Of a DNA stretch of 64,000 nt, positions 34,301 to 41,595 are shown piece by piece; the stretch's first letter is position 1; every line of letters starts with the position of its first letter. The notes beneath the pieces are model-generated. The model searched no databases, was not told the origin of the DNA, and saw only the letters and a list, made by a program, of their open reading frames with translations. This DNA comes from Terriglobales bacterium. GTDB taxonomy: Bacteria; Acidobacteriota; Terriglobia; Terriglobales; Acidobacteriaceae. The position numbers and the translations under genes are program-made. The stretch spans positions 186,001 to 250,000 of the forward strand of contig JAICWP010000002.1 of the NCBI GenBank assembly GCA_025934735.1, read 5' to 3'.

Positions 34301-34699
34301 GCGAGACCCGATATTGTTGGCAATCCCTACGACTTCTCCAACGCCATGAGCGCCGGGTGTCCTTCCAACCAGCAAACCATCGCCTGCTGGTACAACCCGG
34401 CGGCGTTTGCTATTCCGCCGGTGGCACCGGGGCAGACTTTCGCCACGCTATTTGGCAATGCCTCACGCGGCCTGTTACGCGGGCCGGCGCAATACAACGT
34501 GGACTTCTCCGTGTTCAAGAACTTCGCTCTGAAGGAGGACCAAACGCTTCAGCTGCGCGGGGAGGCGTTCAACCTTTTCAATACGCCGGAATTTGGCCTT
34601 CCTTACAACGCCGTGGACGTGACGGGTGCGGCTGGCTCGATCTCCAACACCGTGCACAGTTCGCGCCAGCTGCAGATCGCGGTGAAGTACACGTTCTGA
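31319..34699 (+). CDS. Oar-like TonB-dependent receptor with carboxypeptidase-regulatory N-terminus
   Basis: A 1126-residue outer-membrane protein. A signal peptide (about residues 1-35, YTSVLAGIVGLILACATPNAAQ) precedes a CarboxypepD-regulatory domain (about 38-125, GSIVGAVRDASGAVVTEAAVTVRNTETG). A plug domain follows (about 130-260, RNFVELSYLTPGVNSGPSG, VVNVVLKSGTNQFHGSAFEF), then a long beta-barrel ending in aromatic SRQLQIAVKYTF. This architecture is abundant in Acidobacteria and is taken to import oligosaccharides. GAAGGAG sits 8 bases before the ATG. First gene of a five-gene operon; no SusD partner is present. Confidence 0.92.
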   Translation: MAGRSNLSKACKYTSVLAGIVGLILACATPNAAQVASGSIVGAVRDASGAVVTEAAVTVRNTETGIAREVKTNREGGYVVTLLQPGTYTVTVEREGFKKAVQPAFKLDVNQTTRVDITLAVGSVTESVEVSAAEPLVESQTSSVGQVLEGSRVHALPLNGRNFVELSYLTPGVNSGPSGIVQQGGIPENERGSGAIQANGLTATNNNFLLNGFDNNEQQIGFEVIQPSIDAIQEFKVQTNNFGADIGRGGAVVNVVLKSGTNQFHGSAFEFLRNSAMDAKNYFDDPTLPIPGFKQNQFGGTFGGPIIKNRTFFFGDYQGTRIRQAQTNLSIVPSLAERTGDFSDLLTGKIDPNTGKDYGQIYDPTTTTTNLQRQAFTGNIIPAASLDPAALKVINLYPAPNRPGQAFNFLYNPVLSNNQDSFDLRLDHQLTPKDSFFATFSFGNVSNTRPDPLPGLAGGGTFSGHVNNLARSAGLSDVHTFSSNKINEIKLGYTRYVVEATPNFAGQNVAGQVGIPGIFDPNNPLATGGLPFIGFTTVAPLGTTDWFPEFLRENNYQLIDSFTLVHGRHSFKIGGDLKRRQHGFFQTQNSRGDFYFDPLMTENLGDGSGGSDVASFLLGYPSSAFRDGQKGTFGMRWWEFSSYFMDDFRASSRLTLNLGLRYDLFTPMVEQHNRLANFDFATGQFVAPGMPGVSASGNVVTDKNNFGPRVGFAWTPWNEKTVVRGGYGIFYDVQADQNDAELAYNPTGLFFSQNITANPANIPTTRLSTGLPTPVYPTLQDPSGRASAALFNNRTAYIEEWNLNVQRSLSNTAVLQVAYVGTHGVKLSTLSNLNQPHLPLDSNFSDPTGNFGRPYFSTVPNIGPIRTMQNQAGSISHSLQVRFEKRFARDWSMLSAYTWQHTIGQVTENEWEEPQNTYNRKAERGNNPPDFRHQFTSAWSYELPFGPGKRYLAGQGPAHWLVGGWQLNGIIAMYSGQAFNPVLSFDPTNTGSGGARPDIVGNPYDFSNAMSAGCPSNQQTIACWYNPAAFAIPPVAPGQTFATLFGNASRGLLRGPAQYNVDFSVFKNFALKEDQTLQLRGEAFNLFNTPEFGLPYNAVDVTGAAGSISNTVHSSRQLQIAVKYTF

Positions 34700-34721
34700 G
34701 CAGCCGATCCAAGGGGGCTAC

Positions 34722-36938
34722 TTGAAGAAGAATGCTTCCGCATGGCTTGCGGGATGCTTGTTGGTGGCGTTCGCGAGCGCAATGCTGAACCCGTCTGAGG
34801 TGCAGGCTGGGGCGGGTGCGGCTTCCTCCTCTTCCTCCGCGTCGGCGCCGGAAAAATCGGTACCCGGCAACGTACCGCCCCTTTCGCTGGTGCGCCTGGA
34901 CGGCAACTACTTTTCGCGCGATGGAAAGCGATTTCTTCCGGTGGGCGCGCACTGGGTGCCTGCCAAGGCCGCGATGGAGTGGCCGCTGCAATGGGATCCC
35001 AAGGACATTGAAGCGGATTTCGCCAAGATGCGCGGCCTCGGCTTTAACACCGTCCGCCTTGACCTGATGTGGGCCTGGTTTGAGCCGCGCCCGGGCGATT
35101 ACAACCCAGAGGCATTTAAGCAACTGGATTACCTGGTTTCTCTAGCCCACCGCTACCACATCTATCTTCACCCCAGCTTGTTTATCGGGGGTGAAGTTGG
35201 GGAGGCTTATTGGGATGTCTCCTGGCGCCACGGGCGCAACCCGCAAAGCGATCCGGAAATGCTGCGGTTGGAAACGAATCACGCGGCCGAACTGGCGCGC
35301 CGTTACGCCAATGAGAGCGCCATCCTCGGCTGGGACCTGACCGATGAGCCTCCCTTCTGGATTGTGCAAGGCCAAACCACCGACGCCATGGCCATCAACT
35401 GGACTCGGCTGATCGCCGGCGCCATTCGACGTTACGACCACCTGCACCCCATCGTAGTCGGCGTCAGTATGGAGGACGTGGGGCACGGGTCGTTCCGGCC
35501 GGATAATCTCCGCGACGAGGTGGACTTCTTCAGCGTTCACCCCTATACGATTTACGCCCCCCAGCTTTTCCCTGATGCCATGCTCTCCGAGCGCGGCACC
35601 TACGGGGCGGCATTTGAGACCGCGCTGTCGGGCAGTGCCGGACGCCCCACGATGATCCAGGAGATGGGCGCCTCCTCCGCGCAATACACCCCAGAAGCCG
35701 TGGCCGCCTTCGATCGGGTGAGCATGTACTCCTCGCTGGGCGCGGGAGCAAACGGATTCCTGCTCTGGTGTTTTACCGATGCTGCCCCGGAGCAATACAA
35801 CAAGGTGCCCTATCTGCGCTCACCGCATGAAACCCAGTTCGGGCTTACCACCTGGGATCGCAAGGACCGCCCGCAAGGTATCGAGTTCCGCAAATTCTCG
35901 CAGATCGTGGCGCGACTGGATCTCACCGGGATTGAACCAGCGCCGGCGGAAGCCGGAATCATTGTTCCCAATGAGTGGTCAAAGCCGCATGGCGATTTTT
36001 CCCGCTTCGGCCTAACCGGGCCTGAGGCAATCCCTTACGTTTCCACGAGTGAGGGCATGGCGGTGGCCGGGCAACAGCCTCCTAACTTGAGCGACGACAA
36101 TGCCTGGCTCACCGGAGGATGGCTTTCCAGCTTTGTGCTGGCGCACCGTGCGGGGTTGAAGGCCGACTTCCCCCGGGAGTACAGCGATTGGCAGAGGCAT
36201 GCCATGCTGCTATTGCCTTCGCCTTTGACCAGCACCGACGCCTTTCTGGTGCACGTGCACACCGATTTCTGGGCGAAGGCGCGAGAGTACGTTGCGCAAG
36301 GCGGCGCGCTCTACGCTTCCGTCAGTGCGGATGCTGCAATCCCTCACATGGAACAACTGTTCGGAGCCCGCCTGGCGGATCATGTTCCTGTTTCCGACGT
36401 GACCCTGAAGGTGGTGGCGCCGTTTGGCGATCTGAAACCGGGAGAAACCTTCCATTACCCCTCGGTGCCAAACGATCCGCGCCATTGGGCCGCTATCCTG
36501 CAGGTGAACGGCGGCAAGATCATTGCCGTGGATCAGGATGGTCGTCCCGCTCTGGTCGCCAACAGCGTGGGAAAAGGCAAAACTCTGCTGTGTGCTTATC
36601 CGCTGGAAAGTTACCTGGCCGCGGTGCCTGGAGTGTTCGACAGGCCGGAGTCCACCTATCGCATCTATAAGGCGTTTGCCGACTGGGCGGGAGTGCGGCC
36701 GGCCTTCAGCAGTAATCAGCCCTCGGTGGAAGTGCGGGCTCTCAATGGCCAGGGACGCGGCTATACGGTTCTGGCCAATCATACGGCTCAGCCGCAGAAA
36801 GTGACGGTTGTTACCACCCTGCCGGTGAAATCGCTGCATCAGTTCACGCCTGCAGGAACTTCCCCCCTCCCCCTGCACGGGTCGAGTTGGACGATGGACC
36901 TGCAGCCCTACGGAGGGGCAGTGGTGGAGTGGCAATGA
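34722..36938 (+). CDS. Secreted clan-A glycoside hydrolase (GH5/GH42-like)
   Basis: The frame opens with TTG at 34722 after a GGGGG stretch. 738 residues with signal peptide (ASAWLAGCLLVAFASAML), a Ser-rich linker and a TIM barrel. The barrel includes GFNTVRLDLMWAWFEPRPGDYN, the probable acid/base Glu E209 in WDLTDEPPFW and the probable nucleophile E314 in TMIQEMGASS. A C-terminal glutamine-amidotransferase-like and beta domain (about 460-735) resembles that of GH42 beta-galactosidases. The exact GH family and substrate are uncertain. 22 bases after the receptor gene, same operon. Confidence 0.8.
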   Translation: MKKNASAWLAGCLLVAFASAMLNPSEVQAGAGAASSSSSASAPEKSVPGNVPPLSLVRLDGNYFSRDGKRFLPVGAHWVPAKAAMEWPLQWDPKDIEADFAKMRGLGFNTVRLDLMWAWFEPRPGDYNPEAFKQLDYLVSLAHRYHIYLHPSLFIGGEVGEAYWDVSWRHGRNPQSDPEMLRLETNHAAELARRYANESAILGWDLTDEPPFWIVQGQTTDAMAINWTRLIAGAIRRYDHLHPIVVGVSMEDVGHGSFRPDNLRDEVDFFSVHPYTIYAPQLFPDAMLSERGTYGAAFETALSGSAGRPTMIQEMGASSAQYTPEAVAAFDRVSMYSSLGAGANGFLLWCFTDAAPEQYNKVPYLRSPHETQFGLTTWDRKDRPQGIEFRKFSQIVARLDLTGIEPAPAEAGIIVPNEWSKPHGDFSRFGLTGPEAIPYVSTSEGMAVAGQQPPNLSDDNAWLTGGWLSSFVLAHRAGLKADFPREYSDWQRHAMLLLPSPLTSTDAFLVHVHTDFWAKAREYVAQGGALYASVSADAAIPHMEQLFGARLADHVPVSDVTLKVVAPFGDLKPGETFHYPSVPNDPRHWAAILQVNGGKIIAVDQDGRPALVANSVGKGKTLLCAYPLESYLAAVPGVFDRPESTYRIYKAFADWAGVRPAFSSNQPSVEVRALNGQGRGYTVLANHTAQPQKVTVVTTLPVKSLHQFTPAGTSPLPLHGSSWTMDLQPYGGAVVEWQ

Positions 36939-36947
36939 GGGAGTGCA

Positions 36948-38015
36948 TTGCGTCCGGAGCCTAGCTTGCTGCCAGACTTGTCGGTAATCCGAGGCAAGTA
37001 CCTCCAGGATGTGCTGGAGCAGCCGCAACGGCTCCTGGACACCCTGGAATGCTTGCGGGAGTCTCCTGCGCTGGAGCATGTGGCGGCGCGCCTCATGCGT
37101 GGTGAGTTCCACAGAATCGTGCTTACCGGCATGGGATCGTCGTTCCATGCCCTTCATCCCTGCACTCTCCAGCTCGTGGAGCATGGGTTCACCGCACTGA
37201 TGGTCGAGAGTTCCGAGTTGGTGCACTACAAAGCCCGCTTGCTTGATAAGGAGACCCTGGTGGTGGTGGTTTCGCAATCCGGGCAAAGCGCGGAAGTCAT
37301 TCGGCTGCTGGAAGTGAACCGTCGCCGCAGCACGCTGGTGGCGGTCACCAATAGCTCCGAGAGCCCGCTGGCGCAAAATGCGGACGCTGCGATCATTACG
37401 GCTGCGGGCGAGGAATTTTCGGTTTCTTGCAAGACTTATGTAACCGCTCTTCTGGCGTTGCAATGGCTGGCCGACCTGCTGTGCGGCTGCGATCTGAAAG
37501 AATCTCAACACCGGCTGCAGCATGCGGCGGTTGCGACCGCTTCCTACTTGGCGCACTGGGAGGCGCATGTAGAGAGCGGGTCCGAAATGCTGCGCGACGT
37601 GCGTCACTTATTTTTAGTGGGCCGGGGAGTGTCCCTGGCGGCCGCCAGCACCGGCGCCCTGATCATCAAGGAAGCCGACCACGTGCCCGCGGAGGGCATG
37701 AGTAGCGCGGCATTTCGCCACGGTCCCCTGGAGATGCTGGGTGACGACATCTTTGTGCTGGTGTTTGCGGGTGACACGCGAACGGCTCAGTTTAACCGGC
37801 GGTTACTGGCTGAGGTCCGGGAGCAGAAAGCAAGGGCGCAGGTAGTGGCTGAAGATAGCGATTTTCCAGCTTTCCGGATGCCGCTTGCTCCCCCCAGCGT
37901 GCGCCCTATCCTGGAAATCTTGCCGGTCCAGATGATCACGCTGGCATTGGCCGCCCTAGCGCGGCGCGAACCCGGGGTGTTTCAATTGGCACGAAAAATC
38001 ACCACCACCGAGTAG
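36948..38015 (+). CDS. SIS-domain sugar-phosphate isomerase/deaminase
   Basis: 355 residues from a TTG with GAGGGAG upstream, nine bases after the hydrolase stop. Two SIS domains. The first has IVLTGMGSSFHALHPCTLQLVEHG and VVVVSQSGQSAEVIRLLE. The second has HLFLVGRGVSLAAASTGALIIKEA and the signature EGMSSAAFRHGPLEML. The layout equals the isomerase half of GlmS and the AgaS/FrlB/NagB-II group, acting on amino-sugar phosphates or fructosamine phosphates. With a UTRA regulator and a sugar permease alongside, breakdown of an amino sugar is plausible. No deacetylase gene is visible. Confidence 0.88.
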   Translation: MRPEPSLLPDLSVIRGKYLQDVLEQPQRLLDTLECLRESPALEHVAARLMRGEFHRIVLTGMGSSFHALHPCTLQLVEHGFTALMVESSELVHYKARLLDKETLVVVVSQSGQSAEVIRLLEVNRRRSTLVAVTNSSESPLAQNADAAIITAAGEEFSVSCKTYVTALLALQWLADLLCGCDLKESQHRLQHAAVATASYLAHWEAHVESGSEMLRDVRHLFLVGRGVSLAAASTGALIIKEADHVPAEGMSSAAFRHGPLEMLGDDIFVLVFAGDTRTAQFNRRLLAEVREQKARAQVVAEDSDFPAFRMPLAPPSVRPILEILPVQMITLALAALARREPGVFQLARKITTTE

Positions 38016-38034
38016 CCATACAATAGACACTCTC

Positions 38035-39300
38035 ATGACACGCAATCGCTACCTCGTTGGCTTCGTTTTCCTGGTGTTCTTCGTGATGTCGTTTCTCACC
38101 AATATTCTCGGGCCCATCGTGCCCGACATCATCAGCAGCTTCCGGGTGAGCCTGACGGCGGCCGCCGTGCTGCCTTTCTCATTTTTCATCGCCTATGGCG
38201 TGATGTCCATCCCGGCCGGCTTTCTGGTAGAGCGCTTCGGAGATAAGCCGGTCATGGTGGCAGCTTTTGTGTGCGCGACGGTTGGCTCGGCGTGCTTCGC
38301 CCTGTTTCCGGCGTACGAGGTGGCGGTGGCCTCGCTGTTCCTGATGGGAGCCGGCATGGCGACCCTGCAGGTGGTCATCAACCCTTTGCTGCGGGTGGCC
38401 GGCGGGGAAGAGCATTTCGCTTTCAACTCGGCCTTTGCGCAGCTCATTTTTGGCTCCGCATCGTTCATCAGCCCGTGGGTTTACTCCTATCTGGTGCAGA
38501 ATCTCGGGACGCACGCCACCGGCCGGAACTGGCTGCTGCGCCTGCTGGCGAGGGTTACGCCCAGCACCCTTCCCTGGGCTTCCATCTACTGGATTTTTGC
38601 CGCTTGCACCGTGGTAATGGTCGTAGTCACCTGGCTGTCGCGCTTTCCTAAATTCAAGCGCACCGAGGAAGAGCAAGCCGGCACCCTGGACATGTATCGC
38701 AAGCTGCTGCGCAATCCCGTGGTATGGCTGTTTTTCGGCTGCGTTTTCGCTTATGTGGGCTGCGAGCAGGGCACTGCCGATTGGATTTCCAAATTTCTCT
38801 CGCAATATCACGGTTTTGACCCGCACACCACAGGCGCGGCTGCCGTTTCCTGGTTCTGGGGCCTGTTGACAGCTGGGTGTTTCATCGGCATGGGCCTGCT
38901 GAAAATCTTTGACAGCCGGCACGTGCTCATCGGCTTTTCGGTGGCGGCGATTATTTGCCTCACGGTGGCGCTCTTCAGTCCCGCCCGTATTTCGCTGGTG
39001 GCGTTTCCGATGATCGGGCTGTTCGCCTCCATCATGTGGCCGGTGCTGGTCTCGTTGGGCCTGAACTCCGTGGCGGAGTACCACGGCTCATTTGCCGGGA
39101 TCCTCTGTACCGGCATCATGGGAGGAGCGGTGGTGCCCTTGATTATCGGCCGCCTGGGCGATCTGTTCGGCCTGCGCGCAGGAATGGCGTTTTTATACGT
39201 GACCTTCGGTTGCGTGCTGAGCGCGGGTTTCTGGGCGAAGCCGCTCATCACCAACGCCACCATCCGGGCCAAAAAGGCAGTGGCCGAGCCGGCAAGTTAA
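38035..39300 (+). CDS. MFS sugar permease (FucP/NagP-like)
   Basis: A 421-residue protein with about 12 membrane helices starting YLVGFVFLVFFVMSFLTNILGPIVP. It has the MFS loop motif GFLVERFGDKPVM and the FucP-family feature ATLQVVINPLLRVAGGEEHFAFNSAFAQLIFGSASF, including the conserved Gln and Asn of the sugar site region. FucP-family members import fucose, glucose/galactose or N-acetylglucosamine with protons or sodium. Its place between a SIS protein and glycosidases makes it the inner-membrane importer of this locus. 19 bases after the SIS gene. Confidence 0.9.
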   Translation: MTRNRYLVGFVFLVFFVMSFLTNILGPIVPDIISSFRVSLTAAAVLPFSFFIAYGVMSIPAGFLVERFGDKPVMVAAFVCATVGSACFALFPAYEVAVASLFLMGAGMATLQVVINPLLRVAGGEEHFAFNSAFAQLIFGSASFISPWVYSYLVQNLGTHATGRNWLLRLLARVTPSTLPWASIYWIFAACTVVMVVVTWLSRFPKFKRTEEEQAGTLDMYRKLLRNPVVWLFFGCVFAYVGCEQGTADWISKFLSQYHGFDPHTTGAAAVSWFWGLLTAGCFIGMGLLKIFDSRHVLIGFSVAAIICLTVALFSPARISLVAFPMIGLFASIMWPVLVSLGLNSVAEYHGSFAGILCTGIMGGAVVPLIIGRLGDLFGLRAGMAFLYVTFGCVLSAGFWAKPLITNATIRAKKAVAEPAS

Positions 39301-39325
39301 GGATTGTTGTCAGGAGAATAAATTG

Positions 39326-40315
39326 ATGCGCTGCTTGAAATTTGCCAGTTCCATTGCCGGTTTGGCCGCCGTCGGAGGCGCTGTCTTACTGGCGCTGACG
39401 AGCGTGGCCACCGCTCAGCAGGAGAAGCCTACAACGGCCGCTATTCCGTATTTAAAATTGACTGCTCCACGCCATGTCCTGCCAGAGGCCCAGCCCTGGG
39501 AAGGCAAGGAATTTCCCCACACCATGAGCGTGCTCGAGTGGAAACGCGGACGGTATCGCTACTGGGGATGGTACGGGCTGAATGAAGGCGGCGGTTTCGG
39601 CCTGGCCCGCAGCAACGACCTGGTGAACTGGACGAAGTATGAGCAGAACCCGCTGCTCACCAATGCGCGCTGGCCCACGGTGCTGGAGCGCGCTGACCCA
39701 AAGCACCCTCGGCTGCTTTATCTTGCCTTCACCCGCGATTACGACACTCCCACCAGCTACATCGTGCTGGGGACCACCAGCGATGGCATTCACATCACCC
39801 AGGTAAAGACGTTGGTGCAGCCGGTTCCCAACCAGCGCAACCAGAACGCTAACCTGTTCCATGATCCCCGAAATCACCGTTTTTATCTGACCTGGTACCG
39901 CGGCAATGACAAGGACCACTTTGAGATTGTCAGCCGAAACGCGGCCTCGATCGCGGACCTGGATAAGGCGCCGGAGAAGGTCCTTATCCGCTCGCAGCAG
40001 ACGGTGGCGGCCCCCACCCTGCTCTTCTTAAAGAATGCCAGGAACAGCCGCGGCAAGAGGGGCATTTACTACCTGGCCACGGAAATTTATCCTCATCGCT
40101 ACAGCGACAACCCTGAAGGGGAGTGGCAGGTAAAGGTGTTTGCCGCGGACGCACCCGATGGCGAGTTTCTGCCGGTGGAGGGTGACCCGGTGCTGCGCGG
40201 GCAGCGGGCCTGCCTGTTCCAGCACGTTTTCCACGGGCGCTTTTACGGCTTCGACTGCCACCTGGAAACGCCTGAACGCTGGGTTCTGGAGGAAGTGGAG
40301 GCGCCGCTGCCCTAG
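39326..40315 (+). CDS. Secreted five-bladed beta-propeller hydrolase-like protein (GH43/GH32 type)
   Basis: I choose ATG 39326 with AGGAG eight bases upstream; a TTG directly before it is also possible. 329 residues: signal peptide (IAGLAAVGGAVLLALTSVATAQ), then repeated propeller strands such as RYRYWGWYGLNEGGGFGLARSNDLVNWTKY, PRLLYLAFTRDYDTPTSYIVLGTTSDGIH and FHDPRNHRFYLTWYRG. The pattern of SxDLVNW and DxxNxFYLTW is typical of GH43/GH32/GH130 propellers. Catalytic acids cannot be assigned with certainty. Last gene of the operon. Confidence 0.72.
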   Translation: MRCLKFASSIAGLAAVGGAVLLALTSVATAQQEKPTTAAIPYLKLTAPRHVLPEAQPWEGKEFPHTMSVLEWKRGRYRYWGWYGLNEGGGFGLARSNDLVNWTKYEQNPLLTNARWPTVLERADPKHPRLLYLAFTRDYDTPTSYIVLGTTSDGIHITQVKTLVQPVPNQRNQNANLFHDPRNHRFYLTWYRGNDKDHFEIVSRNAASIADLDKAPEKVLIRSQQTVAAPTLLFLKNARNSRGKRGIYYLATEIYPHRYSDNPEGEWQVKVFAADAPDGEFLPVEGDPVLRGQRACLFQHVFHGRFYGFDCHLETPERWVLEEVEAPLP

Positions 40316-40446
40316 ACTGGTGCTTTGATTTCTCTGCCCCAAGTTCCAAAGTGTCCCATCCGCTAGAGTTGCAGCTGATATTTTCGTGCACGATAGGACC
40401 GCTACTACTTCACTGCTGCTGCCAAGCGTATTTACGGAGTTTTGTG

Positions 40447-41523
40447 GTGGAACCGTTTCGGATTCATGTAGCCGATGAAGTGCTTGATGATCTGCGGACA
40501 CGGTTGCGCCATATGAGATGGCCCGACCAGGTACCGGGCATAGGCTGGGAACAGGGTACCGAATTGGACTGGTTGCAGCGCCTCGTGTCCTACTGGGCCC
40601 ATGAGTTCGACTGGCGAGCCTGGGAAAGAAAGCTCAACGCTCGCAACCACTTTACCTTTGACGGCATCCATTTCGTGCGCCAGCGTGCCGCATCCGGTCG
40701 GGGTGTGCCGCTCATCCTTACACATGGCTGGCCCGGCAGTTTCCTCGACTACGTAGACATGCTGCCACTGCTCGCGGACTTCGACGTGGTCATACCCTCG
40801 CTGCCTGGCTATGGATTCTCGCCGCGTCCACCCAAGGTCGGCATCAACTACAAGTACGTCTCGGAGCGCTGGCACCAACTCATGTCCGAACTTGGATATT
40901 TCCGCTACGGTGCTGGCGGCTATGACTTCGGGTCTGGGGTGACGACGATCCTTGCGGCGGACCATCCCGAGTCAGTGATCGGGATCCATCTCACTACACT
41001 GGAGTCGGACATCGCCCCCGTGCTTGACGACGCGGAACTATCAGACGCTGAGCGTTTGTACCTCGCGGAGAACCGGAGGTGGAGCACGACGGAGCGCGGC
41101 TACAGCGCGATCCAGTCCACCAAGCCGCAGACCGTTGGCTATGGACTGAACGATTCCCCGGTGGGACTGGCCGCTTACTTGGGCGAGAAGTGGCACTCGT
41201 GGAGCGACGTCACGCCACCCGACGACTTCCTCTGTGCCACGCTCACACTGTACTGGGTCACGCAAACCATCACCTCGTCAATGCGTGACTATTGGGACAA
41301 TCGCCGGTACCCGGTCGACCCAACCTATGTTCGTACGCCCACGGCGTTCGGTGTCTTTGCACATGAGACCGTTCCCGAGGGCGAGCCGCCACGCTCGTAT
41401 TTGGAACGCGTGTATAACATCCAGCGCTGGACTGTTTTTCCGCATGGAGGGCACTTCTCCCCAGTTGAGCAACCAGGGGCGGTAGCAGGAGACCTGGCCG
41501 CTTTCTTCCGTGACCTAAGCTGA
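40447..41523 (+). CDS. Epoxide hydrolase-family alpha/beta hydrolase
   Basis: I place the start at GTG 40447, with CGGAG upstream. About 358 residues. The N-terminal EHN domain (VEPFRIHVADEVLDDLRTRLRHMRWPDQVPG) with WLQRLVSYWAHEFDWRAWERKLN is characteristic. The alpha/beta hydrolase core has HGWPGSFLDYVDMLPLL, the nucleophile Asp D160 in GGYDFGSG and the catalytic His H336 in PHGGHFSPVEQP. Epoxide hydrolases open epoxides to diols, and some members hydrolyse other esters. It is on the same strand as the sugar operon but 131 bases beyond it and not obviously linked. Confidence 0.88.
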   Translation: MEPFRIHVADEVLDDLRTRLRHMRWPDQVPGIGWEQGTELDWLQRLVSYWAHEFDWRAWERKLNARNHFTFDGIHFVRQRAASGRGVPLILTHGWPGSFLDYVDMLPLLADFDVVIPSLPGYGFSPRPPKVGINYKYVSERWHQLMSELGYFRYGAGGYDFGSGVTTILAADHPESVIGIHLTTLESDIAPVLDDAELSDAERLYLAENRRWSTTERGYSAIQSTKPQTVGYGLNDSPVGLAAYLGEKWHSWSDVTPPDDFLCATLTLYWVTQTITSSMRDYWDNRRYPVDPTYVRTPTAFGVFAHETVPEGEPPRSYLERVYNIQRWTVFPHGGHFSPVEQPGAVAGDLAAFFRDLS

Positions 41524-41595
41524 GGCCCAGGCTGGTGATCCGTGTTTCCAAATGCAACCCAGCGTCCTCAGTTCTTGCCTTTTTCTCTGCCAGAG

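Noticed and set aside
36210-37607. 465-codon minus-strand frame across the hydrolase and SIS genes
   Set aside because: Spans two real plus-strand genes with an operon-type junction; no start signal and no motif.
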